Part shown: positions 28,328 to 36,384 of the stretch, in pieces
Position numbering within the stretch: position 1 is the stretch's first letter
Layout: each line of letters starts with the position of its first letter
Translations under genes and position numbers: made by a program
Notes under the pieces: generated by a model
The model's database searches: none
Seen by the model: the letters and a program-made list of their open reading frames with translations, nothing else
Told to the model about the DNA's origin: nothing
Origin: an uncultured Pseudomonadales bacterium
GTDB lineage: Bacteria; Pseudomonadota; Gammaproteobacteria; Pseudomonadales; Cellvibrionaceae
DNA length: 64,000 nt
Reading direction: 5' to 3'
NCBI GenBank assembly: GCA_947494095.1
Contig: CANLTI010000003.1
Span: 60,854-124,853, forward strand

Positions 28328-29200
28328 ATGGCCATCAGCTCCTCCATTTCTACCGGCGACAGATTAAGCTTCACTTTTTTCGCAGCCTTGGCTGTTCACT
28401 TATTTGTATTGCTACAATTGAGCACTAAAATGCCCGATGCCGGTAAAATGGCTCCCACACTTAACATTACATTAGCCACCAACGCCATCCAAGAGGCGCC
28501 AGAAAAAGCTGATTTTTTAGCTCAAAGTAATCAAGCGGCGAGCGGCTCTGGCGATAAAGCACTCGAGCTACTGACCGACGAACACGCTGATTATAACGAC
28601 ACTGTTATTCGCCAAATCACCCCAACCCCGCAACAAAAAACAACCCAAGCCGCTCAGCAAAAAACAGAGACTCTGCACACCCAATCAGCTAGTCGCCTCC
28701 AGTTTAAAGACGACTTAGAAACCGAGCAAAACCCAGAGCAAAAAACCCTTAAAGCACAAAATGAGGACATCCTTAGGTCTAACCCCGAAGCCGCGGCATT
28801 AATGGCTAAACGCGACATACAGCGCCAGTCAGAAGCCCTGCGCCCCAAAATTAGACGCATTCAAGCAGCAGCCACTAAAGCGAGTGTTGATGCGCAATAT
28901 TTGCACGCTTACAATACACAAGTACAGGAGTATGCCAATCGCAACTTCCCGCAAGAAGTACTCAATAAAAAGCTTTTTGGCACACTCAAAATGATTGTGG
29001 TGATTAACCCCGACGGCACCATCAACGATGTTGAAATGGACATGCCCTCAGAGCATGCACTACTCAACCAGTCAGCATTACAAATGGTGTATTCAGCGGC
29101 GCCATTCGACAAGATTCCACCCGAGGTACTCGATGGTCACGACAAACTCGAAATTGTACGCATTTGGACCTTTGAAATTACAGGTTTATCGGTGAAATAG
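28328..29200 (+). CDS. TonB-family energy transducer (TonB3-like)
   Basis: A 290-residue inner-membrane protein with an N-terminal anchor (about 15-33: FTFFAALAVHLFVLLQL). A periplasmic Gln/Thr/Lys/Glu-rich spacer lacks the usual proline-lysine rod, and a TonB C-terminal domain ends it (about 205-288: LFGTLKMIVVINPDGTINDVEM, IVRIWTFEITG). No exbBD genes are adjacent. By position (gshB-tonB-yqgE-ruvX) it corresponds to P. aeruginosa tonB3, implicated in twitching motility; that role is inferred. A small hairpin (TAGTGGCC/GGCCACTA) lies in the spacer after gshB. Confidence 0.85.
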   Translation: MAISSSISTGDRLSFTFFAALAVHLFVLLQLSTKMPDAGKMAPTLNITLATNAIQEAPEKADFLAQSNQAASGSGDKALELLTDEHADYNDTVIRQITPTPQQKTTQAAQQKTETLHTQSASRLQFKDDLETEQNPEQKTLKAQNEDILRSNPEAAALMAKRDIQRQSEALRPKIRRIQAAATKASVDAQYLHAYNTQVQEYANRNFPQEVLNKKLFGTLKMIVVINPDGTINDVEMDMPSEHALLNQSALQMVYSAAPFDKIPPEVLDGHDKLEIVRIWTFEITGLSVK

Positions 29201-29364
29201 CCCATAAGCAACTCACGATAACGCAGATAAGCTGTCGCCAATCATTTAACGGTTGATTTTTATGCGTAAAGCCTTTTAGAGTATAGACTTAACGCATGCG
29301 CAACTCACGCAGCTCGAGCCGCATACCACGCCACCAAACGCCCACTACTGACCCATGAGGCCTT

Positions 29365-29928
29365 ATGAGCTCGCACCTAGCGCTACGCAATCACTTTCTT
29401 GTTGCCCTCCCCTCGATGACAGGGAGCGACTTTAGTCAAAGTGTCACCTATATTTGTGATCACAATGATGAGGGCACAATGGGGATTATCATTAACCAAC
29501 CGCTAGGCCTATCATTACCCGATGTCTTTAAGCAGCTAAAGTTACCCAATGCTATTGAGATGCCTCACGCGCCGACAGTCCTCAAAGGGGGGCCGGTAAA
29601 GCCTCAGCGTGGTTTTTTATTGCATACACCTGCCGAGCAGACATGGAGCACATCGATGCGCTTAACCGATGAGCTCATGCTAACAGCCTCTAAAGATGCA
29701 CTAGAGTCTATTGCTTGCGGGCAAGGACCCGAGCACTACCTTTTTGCTTTAGGCTTTGCTGGCTGGAGCCCCGGCCAACTAGAGGCCGAGCTAAAAGAAA
29801 ACTGCTGGCTAACCATAGATGCCGACCTAGACACTTTATTTCATTGCTCCACCGAAGATAAATGGCTGTCGCTTTATACTAAAATGGGGCTAGATCCTAG
29901 CTTTATTACCCATGGCGGCAATGCTTAA
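29365..29928 (+). CDS. yqgE: YqgE/AlgH family protein (UPF0301)
   Basis: A 187-residue cytoplasmic protein. Family signatures: LRNHFLVALPSM, FSQSVTYICDHNDEGTMGIIINQPL, VLKGGPVKPQRGFLLH, and FALGFAGWSPGQLEAELKENCWL. The function is not firmly established; AlgH was linked to alginate in pseudomonads. In most gammaproteobacteria it directly precedes ruvX (yqgF). Here the two are separated by a family B element. Confidence 0.95.
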   Translation: MSSHLALRNHFLVALPSMTGSDFSQSVTYICDHNDEGTMGIIINQPLGLSLPDVFKQLKLPNAIEMPHAPTVLKGGPVKPQRGFLLHTPAEQTWSTSMRLTDELMLTASKDALESIACGQGPEHYLFALGFAGWSPGQLEAELKENCWLTIDADLDTLFHCSTEDKWLSLYTKMGLDPSFITHGGNA

Positions 29929-29960
29929 ATAACCACTCTATTTTAGAGCCCCTGCAACAT

Positions 29961-30121
29961 AAGGGGCGAGGAAAAAATACATGATCCAATAATACGTGTT
30001 TTCTACTTCCTCTGCTGTGTTGCTCAAAGCGTTACATGCCCAGGCATGCGCCCCTTCGAGCGCCTTGCCGAGAAAACAGAAACCTACGTCTAATTGGACA
30101 AACTATTATTGCCTCGCCCCT
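29961..30121. repeat. Family B intergenic element, copy 1 (intact)
   Basis: About 160 bp with inverted ends AGGGGCGAGG (29962-29971) and CCTCGCCCCT (30112-30121). It is flanked by the direct repeat AACAT (29956-29960 and 30122-30126), a probable 5-bp target duplication. The interior includes CAATAATACGTGTTTTCTAC, GCGTTACATGCCCAGGCATG and CGGCAAGGCGCTCG on the minus strand. It sits between yqgE and ruvX. The open frame across it is not a gene. Confidence 0.82.
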
Positions 30122-30153
30122 AACATGGGGACTCAATCACAACAGGATACTTT

Positions 30154-30576
30154 ATGGGTTATATTATTGGCTTTGATTACGGCCTCAAAAACATTGGGGT
30201 GTCGATTGGTCAAACCATTACCCGCACCGCCTCAGAACACCCCTCACTTAAAGCGCGTGATGGCATACCCGATTGGCAAGCACTCGAAAAACTCATCACC
30301 CAATGGCAGCCCGATTGTGCCGTTGTTGGTCTACCGCTCAATATGGACGGCACTGAAAGCGAGTTCTGCGCGCGCGTTAAAAAATTTGCCAACCGCTTAC
30401 ATGGACGCTTTGGTATCACCGTACAATTTATGGACGAGCGCCTTAGTACTCAAGAGGCAAAGCAAGAGGCTGCCGAACGGGGCCACAAAGGTGACTACGG
30501 CCAAAATCCCATTGACGCCATTGCCGCTCGCCTAATCTTAGAAAGCTGGCTAAATCAACAAGCGGTAACCGCATAG
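30154..30576 (+). CDS. ruvX: Holliday-junction resolvase-like protein RuvX/YqgF
   Basis: A 140-residue RNase H-fold nuclease: IIGFDYGLKNIGVSIGQT (first catalytic Asp), VVGLPLNMDGTES, VQFMDERLSTQEA (Glu), and NPIDAIAARLILESWL (terminal Asp). It is linked to pre-16S rRNA 5' processing and possibly recombination (family knowledge). The start ATG at 30154 fits the family. It follows yqgE with a family B element inserted between them. Confidence 0.94.
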   Translation: MGYIIGFDYGLKNIGVSIGQTITRTASEHPSLKARDGIPDWQALEKLITQWQPDCAVVGLPLNMDGTESEFCARVKKFANRLHGRFGITVQFMDERLSTQEAKQEAAERGHKGDYGQNPIDAIAARLILESWLNQQAVTA

Positions 30577-30699
30577 TACTGATACAGCTGTAGCATCAGC
30601 ACAGCCACGCCTGCCAATACTTAATTATATGCGCATAATTACATCCGTATCCACAACGCACCGTGGATACGAAGGCAAAACCTAAAAAAGGCCCGCACA

Positions 30700-31842
30700 C
30701 TAAAAGCGACGCATACGATTACTTTCGTCGTCTTGAATCGAGAGCTCATCGGCGGCATTAGATAAATATTCCGCATCAGACTCAGACCCCAACTTAATCA
30801 GCAAGCGCAAGTCATTCGCCGAATCCGCATGCGACAAGGCATCTTCATACGTAATTTCACCGGCGTCATACAAATCATATAACGCTTGATCAAAGGTCTG
30901 CATGCCCAGCTCGGTAGACTTTTTCATTAACTCTTTAAGCTCGTGTACTTCACCTTTACGAATAATATCTTGCGCCAATGGCGTATTAATCAAGATTTCA
31001 AGACAGGCACGGCGACCATTGCCGTCAGGGGTAGGAATCAACTGCTGCGCAATAATGGCCTTAAGGTTGAGTGATAAATCCATCCATAACTGACCATGGC
31101 GATCAGCCGGAAAAAAGTGAATAATGCGATCTAATGCTTGGTTTGCATTGTTGGCATGCAACGTACACAAACATAAATGACCGGTTTCGGCAAAAGCAAT
31201 TGCGTTATCCATGGTTTCGCGTGTACGCACCTCACCAATCAAAATAACATCGGGCGCTTGGCGCAGTGTATTTTTGAGCGCCACATCAAACGATTCAGTA
31301 TCAATACCCACTTCGCGCTGGGTAATCACACACCCTTGATGCTGATGTACAAATTCAATCGGATCTTCAATCGAAATGATATGCCCTTTGGAGTTGCGAT
31401 TGCGGTGCCCTATCATCGAGGCTAATGATGTTGACTTACCCGTACCTGTTGCACCCACAAACATCACTAAGCCACGCTTGGTCATCGCCAAGTCTTTAAT
31501 CACTTCGGGCAAACCTAAGTCATCCACTGTCGGGATCTTGGTTTCAATACGGCGCAGCACCATGCCTACAAGGTTGCGCTGATAAAAAGCACTCACACGA
31601 AAACGCCCAACACCGCGCGCACTAATGGCAAAGTTAAGCTCTTTTTTTGCCACAAACTCTTGGCGCTGCTTTTCATTCATTGTACTGAGTACAGTTTCAC
31701 GAGATTTTTCGGGCGAGAGCGGCGTCGTCGTCACAGGAACTATTTTACCGTGCACCTTAATTGAGGGCGGTACTCCCGCGGTAATAAATAAATCGGAAGC
31801 TTGTTTTTCCGACATCACCTGAAGAAGACGTTCGATTTCCAT
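30700..31842 (-). CDS. pilU: Twitching motility ATPase PilU
   Basis: A 380-residue cytoplasmic PilT-like hexameric retraction ATPase that assists PilT. Seen: LLQVMSEKQASDLFITAGVPPSIK, Walker A FVGATGTGKST near residue 134, IEDPIEFVH, the Walker B region VILIGEVRTRETM, and the His box TGHLCLCTLHANNANQ. The C-terminal tail, longer than in PilT, ends DDESNRMRRF. A GTG at 31848 opens the frame, but AAGAGAG is well placed for the ATG at 31842. It is downstream of pilT on the same strand, 116 bp apart. Confidence 0.94.
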   Translation of the reverse strand: MEIERLLQVMSEKQASDLFITAGVPPSIKVHGKIVPVTTTPLSPEKSRETVLSTMNEKQRQEFVAKKELNFAISARGVGRFRVSAFYQRNLVGMVLRRIETKIPTVDDLGLPEVIKDLAMTKRGLVMFVGATGTGKSTSLASMIGHRNRNSKGHIISIEDPIEFVHQHQGCVITQREVGIDTESFDVALKNTLRQAPDVILIGEVRTRETMDNAIAFAETGHLCLCTLHANNANQALDRIIHFFPADRHGQLWMDLSLNLKAIIAQQLIPTPDGNGRRACLEILINTPLAQDIIRKGEVHELKELMKKSTELGMQTFDQALYDLYDAGEITYEDALSHADSANDLRLLIKLGSESDAEYLSNAADELSIQDDESNRMRRF

Positions 31843-31964
31843 GGTCACTCTCTTAATTTAAATGCTAATTAATACACAAATTTAGTGTACTCATCGTGTC
31901 ATGAATACACCAAAAAAACCTCTATACGGTGTCACTTTTTGCACAAAAAACACGCTAAAAGTGA

Positions 31965-32999
31965 TTAAAAATTCTCTGGCATTTTGGCTTTTTCACGCGC
32001 CACATCACGATTAACAATACGACGCGAAACCAAATCGGCCAAACATTGATCCATGGTTTGCATACCCAAAGCAGAGCCCGTCTGGATAGACGAATACATT
32101 TGTGCGATTTTATCTTCTCGAATCAAGTTACGTATCGCTGGGGTACCGCGCATAATCTCATGCGCCGCCACTCGCCCGCCACCGGCACGTTTAAGTAGCG
32201 TTTGAGAGATAACCGCCTGCAGCGACTCCGACAGCATTGAGCGCACCATCGACTTTTCGTTAGCCGGAAACACATCTACCACGCGGTCAATCGTTTTAGG
32301 GGCAGAGGTTGTATGCAGTGTACCAAAGACCAAGTGACCTGTTTCGGCTGCCGTCAACGCCAAGCGAATCGTTTCTAAGTCACGCATCTCGCCCACCAGA
32401 ATAATATCGGGGTCTTCGCGCAAAGCCGAACGCAGCGCTTCAGAGAAGCCATGCGTATCGCGGTGCACCTCTCGCTGGTTAACCAAGCATTTTTTAGATT
32501 CATGCACAAATTCGATAGGGTCTTCAATGGTTAAGATATGTTCGTACTTACTATCATTAATAAAATCGATCATCGCGGCCAGTGTTGTAGACTTACCCGA
32601 ACCGGTCGGTCCTGTCACTAGCACCAAGCCCCTAGGTACCGCACAAATATCGCGAAACACCTGCCCCATGCCTAGCTCCTCCATACTTAACACTTTAGAA
32701 GGAATCGTACGAAACACAGCGCCGGCACCGCGGTTATGATTAAAGGCATTCACACGAAAACGAGCAACACCAGGCACTTCAAACGAGAAATCGGTTTCCA
32801 AAAACTCTTCAAAATCTTTGCGCTGCTTATCGTTCATAATTTCATAAATCAACGCATGAACAGACTTATGATCCATCGGGGGCAAATTAATCCGGCGGAC
32901 ATCGCCATCAACACGGATCATTGGCGGCAAACCCGCCGACAAATGCAAATCGGAGGCGCCTTGCTTGGCCGAAAAAGCCAGTAGCTCAGTAATATCCAT
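31965..32999 (-). CDS. pilT: Type IV pilus retraction ATPase PilT
   Basis: A 344-residue hexameric motor that depolymerises the pilus. Seen: SAKQGASDLHLSAGLPPMIRVDGD, Walker A VTGPTGSGKST near residue 135, IEDPIEFVHESKKCLVNQREV, Walker B region IILVGEMRDLETI, TGHLVFGTLHT, and the retraction-specific AIRNLIRE motif near residue 290. The start is ATG 32999. It is divergent from yggS, as in most pilT-bearing gammaproteobacteria. Confidence 0.96.
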   Translation of the reverse strand: MDITELLAFSAKQGASDLHLSAGLPPMIRVDGDVRRINLPPMDHKSVHALIYEIMNDKQRKDFEEFLETDFSFEVPGVARFRVNAFNHNRGAGAVFRTIPSKVLSMEELGMGQVFRDICAVPRGLVLVTGPTGSGKSTTLAAMIDFINDSKYEHILTIEDPIEFVHESKKCLVNQREVHRDTHGFSEALRSALREDPDIILVGEMRDLETIRLALTAAETGHLVFGTLHTTSAPKTIDRVVDVFPANEKSMVRSMLSESLQAVISQTLLKRAGGGRVAAHEIMRGTPAIRNLIREDKIAQMYSSIQTGSALGMQTMDQCLADLVSRRIVNRDVAREKAKMPENF

Positions 33000-33136
33000 A
33001 GTAAAGACCTTGTTTTCTTTTATTGTATTAAAGCGTATGGCAGATATAACGCATAAGAGGTAAGCGCTTTAAAGCAAAGGTTGTTAAACTGCAAAAGCTA
33101 ACTCCACCCTCCCCTAAATTGCTAAACAGCCAGTAT

Positions 33137-33829
33137 ATGCCGAACATTTCACACAACCTAGCGCAAATACGCGCACGCATTCATAGTATTGCGAAAAAAC
33201 ATAACATAAACCCTGATACCACTCGATTACTCGCAGTCTCTAAAACACAACCCGCCAGCGCACTCATAGAAGCCTACAATGCACAACAACGTGACTTTGG
33301 TGAAAATTACGCCCAAGAACTCGAACAAAAAGCCCGCGCGCTAGCTCACCTCGATATTATCTGGCACTTTATTGGCCCGATTCAATCAAATAAAACCCGC
33401 GTTATTGCCGAATACAGCCACTGGGTACACAGTATAGACCGCTGCAAAATTGCCGAGCGCCTAAATAAACAGCGCCCCAGCCACCTGCCGCCAATACAAG
33501 TGTGTATTCAAGTCAATATTGATGATGAAGACAGTAAATCCGGTATTGCGCCTTGTGAGCTTGACGCACTCATCGAGTGCATTCGCTCACTGCCCAACCT
33601 TCATTTACGAGGCTTAATGGCCATACCCAGCAAAAGCGACCCAGCCAAGGCATTTCGTACATTACAGGAGCTGGCCCAACAGCATCACTTACACACTTTA
33701 TCAATGGGCATGAGCGGTGATATCGAAGAGGCCATAACGGCAGGTAGCACGATTGTCCGAGTGGGCACCGCCATATTTGGCGCTAGGCAACCCCAACAGC
33801 ACACAAGTACCACACATAACGAGCAATAA
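33137..33829 (+). CDS. yggS: PLP homeostasis protein YggS/PROSC
   Basis: A 230-residue PLP-binding TIM-barrel protein that buffers pyridoxal phosphate. Seen: LLAVSKTQPASALIEAY with the PLP Lys near residue 35, DFGENYAQELEQKA, WHFIGPIQSNKTRVIAE, CIQVNIDDEDSKSG, LRGLMAIPS, and MGMSGDIEEAITAGSTIVRVGTAIFG. TTG at 33119 opens the frame, but the ATG at 33137 is the family start. It begins the yggS-proC-yggT cluster. Confidence 0.94.
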   Translation: MPNISHNLAQIRARIHSIAKKHNINPDTTRLLAVSKTQPASALIEAYNAQQRDFGENYAQELEQKARALAHLDIIWHFIGPIQSNKTRVIAEYSHWVHSIDRCKIAERLNKQRPSHLPPIQVCIQVNIDDEDSKSGIAPCELDALIECIRSLPNLHLRGLMAIPSKSDPAKAFRTLQELAQQHHLHTLSMGMSGDIEEAITAGSTIVRVGTAIFGARQPQQHTSTTHNEQ

Positions 33830-33842
33830 AAAGCCACACCCC

Positions 33843-33870
33843 CTAACACCTAACACCTAACACCTAACAC
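33843..33870. repeat. 7-bp tandem repeat
   Basis: Four copies of CTAACAC in tandem lie in the yggS-proC spacer, followed by an ACATACATAC-type simple sequence. It is too short and simple for a CRISPR array. Confidence 0.85.
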
Positions 33871-33948
33871 CCAGCTATGGGTCACAGTTTTATTGACAAT
33901 ATCCACACACAGACATATGTACATACATACACATACATTGAGGCAATC

Positions 33949-34752
33949 ATGAGTAATATTTGTTTTATCGGCGCCGGTAACATGGCGCAAAGTATTATTG
34001 GCGGGCTCATTAGCGCTGGCACCCCCACGTCACACATCTGGGCGACCGCTCGCAGCGAGGCCACGCTGAGCACTTTACGGGCACTTAAAATCAATGTAAC
34101 AAGCGATAACTTAGCCGCTATCGCCGCCTGCGATATTGTCGTACTTGCCGTTAAGCCGGTTATGTTTTTAGAGGTGTGCGAGCAAATTGCACCGTTTATT
34201 GGTGACAAACTCGTTATTTCTGTAGCTGCCGGTATTACTTGCGATGCCTTAGCGCGCTGGCTGGGCAACAACGTCGCTATCGTTCGCAGCATGCCCAATA
34301 CACCATCATTGATTGGCGAAGGCGTTTCTGGCCTCTTTGCCAATGACAATGTGAGCCCAGCACAAAAGCAAGCCGCTAACGCTATTGCACAAGCCACAGG
34401 CCAAGCGCACTGGATACACGATGAAGCATTAATGCATACAGTGATTGCCGTATCGGGCAGCGGCCCGGCTTACTTCTTTTTATTTTTAGAATCCATGATT
34501 GATGCAGCCATTGCACAAGGCATGGACCCTGCAGTCGCGCGCGCCTTAGCCATACAAACCGCCAAAGGCGCCGCTTTACTAGCCGAGCACAGCGATGAAG
34601 ACGTTAAAACGCTGCGCCAAAAAGTCACCTCAGCAGGCGGCACTACCGAGCAAGCCATCCTCAGTTTTGAAGCCACAGGCTTACGTACGCACGTGGCAAC
34701 CGCTATGACAGCTTGTGCCGAGCGCTCCAAAACAATGGAAAAAGAACGGTAA
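33949..34752 (+). CDS. proC: Pyrroline-5-carboxylate reductase
   Basis: A 267-residue cytoplasmic NAD(P)H enzyme making proline. The Rossmann start is ICFIGAGNMAQSIIGGL, followed by VVLAVKPVMFLEVCEQI, RSMPNTPSLIGEGVSGLF, the active region AVSGSGPAYFFLFLESMIDAA, and KVTSAGGTTEQAI near 225. The frame is open to 33877, but GAGG ahead of the ATG at 33949 and the family N-terminus decide the start. The TAA stop lies in the GTAACTATT end of a family A element. Confidence 0.96.
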   Translation: MSNICFIGAGNMAQSIIGGLISAGTPTSHIWATARSEATLSTLRALKINVTSDNLAAIAACDIVVLAVKPVMFLEVCEQIAPFIGDKLVISVAAGITCDALARWLGNNVAIVRSMPNTPSLIGEGVSGLFANDNVSPAQKQAANAIAQATGQAHWIHDEALMHTVIAVSGSGPAYFFLFLESMIDAAIAQGMDPAVARALAIQTAKGAALLAEHSDEDVKTLRQKVTSAGGTTEQAILSFEATGLRTHVATAMTACAERSKTMEKER

Positions 34753-34951
34753 CTATTTGACCAAGCTAAAAAACATCGGCTGATAGGGTAATGATGAATT
34801 ATTTTCTGGGCATTTAAACGCTGAGCCTTGCAAGAAAAGCAAGGGTTAGACAGTGCAGCAGCACAAAGTCGCAGATGGCTTGAGCCGCCTAGTCAATGAT
34901 TCATTAGCGCCCACTTTCGGTACCTCTGATTCGGTACCTCTGAATAATGAC
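34749..34951. repeat. Family A intergenic element, copy 4
   Basis: The left end GTAACTATTTGA (34749-34760) contains the proC stop codon. The right end CTGAATAATGAC (34940-34951) follows a duplicated GGTACCTCTGATTC block. The interior matches other copies: GGGTAATGATGAATTATT, CTGGGCATTTAAACGC, GATGGCTTGAGCCGCC and TGATTCATTAGCGCCC. It fills the proC-yggT space. No clean target duplication is seen. Confidence 0.75.
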
Positions 34952-35042
34952 AAAAAACTCAACTAAAGCGCTAGGGCGCGTTGCGCTCAAGCACAACCTT
35001 TAATATACAACCCCTTTAACCACATCGTCACGAGGACACGTC

Positions 35043-35618
35043 ATGCAAGGCACACTGGTTCAAATTGCTCTTTTTATTGTGAATACCCTAGGCACATTAT
35101 TAATTGGCGCAGTAGTAGTACGCTTTTTATTACAGGTAGTACGCGCCGATTTCTACAACCCGTTATCGCAAATGATCGTCAAAATCACCAACCCGCTACT
35201 TAAACCATTTCGCAAAATGATTCCCGGCTTTGGCGGTTTTGACTTGGCTGCTGTGGCATTAGCCTTTGTACTTCAAATTGCCTTAATTTGGCTACTGCAA
35301 CTTATCCAAGGCAATACCCTTGGCTTTTATGGTGGGTTGCTGTTTGTGTGGGCATTTCTCGCTTTAATTATGATGCTACTCGGCGTTTATATGATCAGCA
35401 TGTTTATTGTTGCGATAGCCAGCTTTATCGCCCCTCACAGTGACAATCCCGCCCTAGGTCTCATGCGCCAACTTATTGATCCGGTGTGTCGCCCTATGCA
35501 AAAAATCATCCCACCCATGGGGGGCTTCGACTTTTCGTTTATGGCTGTCGCAATGATTATTTATATCTTGCGTATTTTTATCACCGGTGTAGGCCATAGC
35601 TTAGGCATTCCACTGTAA
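35043..35618 (+). CDS. yggT: YggT family membrane protein
   Basis: A 191-residue inner-membrane protein with two repeated YGGT domains, each two hydrophobic segments around a conserved VDP/ITNPLLKPFRKMIPGFGGFDL type loop (residues about 45-65 and 140-165). The role is not settled; E. coli YggT has been linked to osmotic tolerance and yggS-proC context. It follows proC, separated by a family A element. Confidence 0.92.
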   Translation: MQGTLVQIALFIVNTLGTLLIGAVVVRFLLQVVRADFYNPLSQMIVKITNPLLKPFRKMIPGFGGFDLAAVALAFVLQIALIWLLQLIQGNTLGFYGGLLFVWAFLALIMMLLGVYMISMFIVAIASFIAPHSDNPALGLMRQLIDPVCRPMQKIIPPMGGFDFSFMAVAMIIYILRIFITGVGHSLGIPL

Positions 35619-35706
35619 GGGCCGAGGCCAATAATGCCTCGACCAGTCAATACCGCAATCAACACAGCGCTAGCGCCAATATCTCGCCTGTAAGGTTTCT
35701 ATTAAA

Positions 35707-35756
35707 TTTTGATGTATGACAAAAAATCATCTCGCTAAAATTGTCATGCATCAAAA
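35707..35756. repeat. 15-bp inverted repeat upstream of a small membrane gene
   Basis: TTTTGATGTATGACA (35707-35721) and TGTCATGCATCAAAA (35742-35756) are inverted with one mismatch around a 20-base loop. The spacing of two TGACA/TGTCA half-sites could suit a regulator, or it could be a transcript stem-loop. No regulator is assigned. Confidence 0.55.
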
Positions 35757-35886
35757 GACCTATTTCGTTCGCTGTCATGCTATGAATAGCCGTACAGGAG
35801 CCCATTAGGTGTATAACCCGGCACGCCTTGGCACTTTCACCTTAAACGCTTCACTGTACTTAATATCATCAGCAAAGGTATTGATT

Positions 35887-36003
35887 ATGATTCAGGCAAC
35901 TATTGGAGTCGTCACACTGATTGGGTTTTTAGTGGTTTTAGCCGCTGCTGCCTTAGGCTTAATGCTTATTGATAAAGCCTGCGCCAAAAATCGTCAACAC
36001 TAA
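35887..36003 (+). CDS. Small single-pass membrane protein
   Basis: A possible 38-residue protein starting at the ATG at 35887. AAAGG lies about eight bases upstream, and the sequence is mostly one hydrophobic helix (IGVVTLIGFLVVLAAAALGLM) with a basic tail ending AKNRQH. The frame is open to 35809, but the earlier codons look non-coding. It is followed by a strong terminator at 36102, supporting a real short transcript. I do not recognise the family. Confidence 0.45.
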   Translation: MIQATIGVVTLIGFLVVLAAAALGLMLIDKACAKNRQH

Positions 36004-36071
36004 AAGTTATAGGCCGTTAATACTGTATTTAAAATTCGGTACTTAAAATGCAGTACTTAGGCGCATACCTC

Positions 36072-36143
36072 TTAAGTGGCTTTTAAGGCCACTTAAACCA
36101 CAAAAGCCCACCAATATACGGTCGCGTATATTGGTGGGCTTTT
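36072..36143. terminator. Double hairpin terminator between small gene and symporter
   Basis: The first hairpin has a 9-bp stem (TTAAGTGGC/GCCACTTAA, 36072-36096). The second (36102-36143) has a perfect 19-bp stem with loop GTCG, flanked by AAAA and TTTTT. It can work on both strands and separates converging genes. Confidence 0.85.
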
Positions 36144-36151
36144 TGGCAAGG

Positions 36152-36290
36152 TTGGGGGCGAAGCAATAATAGTTTGCCCAATTAGACGTAGGTTTCTGTA
36201 GATCTAGGTTTGTGTTTTCTCGGCAAGGCATTCGAAGTGTCGCATGCCGGGGCGGTCGTATATAAGCGCTCCCGGCGCTTATATACCCAG
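36152..36290. repeat. Family B element, partial copy 3, with palindrome
   Basis: Left part GGGGGCGAAGCAATAATAG, then CCCAATTAGACGTAGG, TTTTCTCGGCAAGGCATTCG and TCGCATGCCGGGGC matches family B. The right part is replaced by a perfect palindrome with 12-bp arms (GTATATAAGCGC at 36258-36269, GCGCTTATATAC at 36275-36286) that resembles the TATAAGCGCTCCCGG block of family A. No right family B terminus was found. Confidence 0.65.
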
Positions 36291-36384
36291 AAAAACCTTT
36301 TACTACGTTACTTTTTTACTACGTTACTTTAATAAAACAGCTCAGTAAAACAGTTCAGTAAAGCGGCGTAGCATGTAAGTCGTG

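Noticed and set aside
29996..30535. 179-codon frame over the family B element and ruvX
   Set aside because: It runs through a non-coding repeat and then reads ruvX in the wrong frame.
33843..33910. Possible CRISPR array from CTAACAC repeats
   Set aside because: Units are 7 bp with no spacers; a simple tandem repeat.
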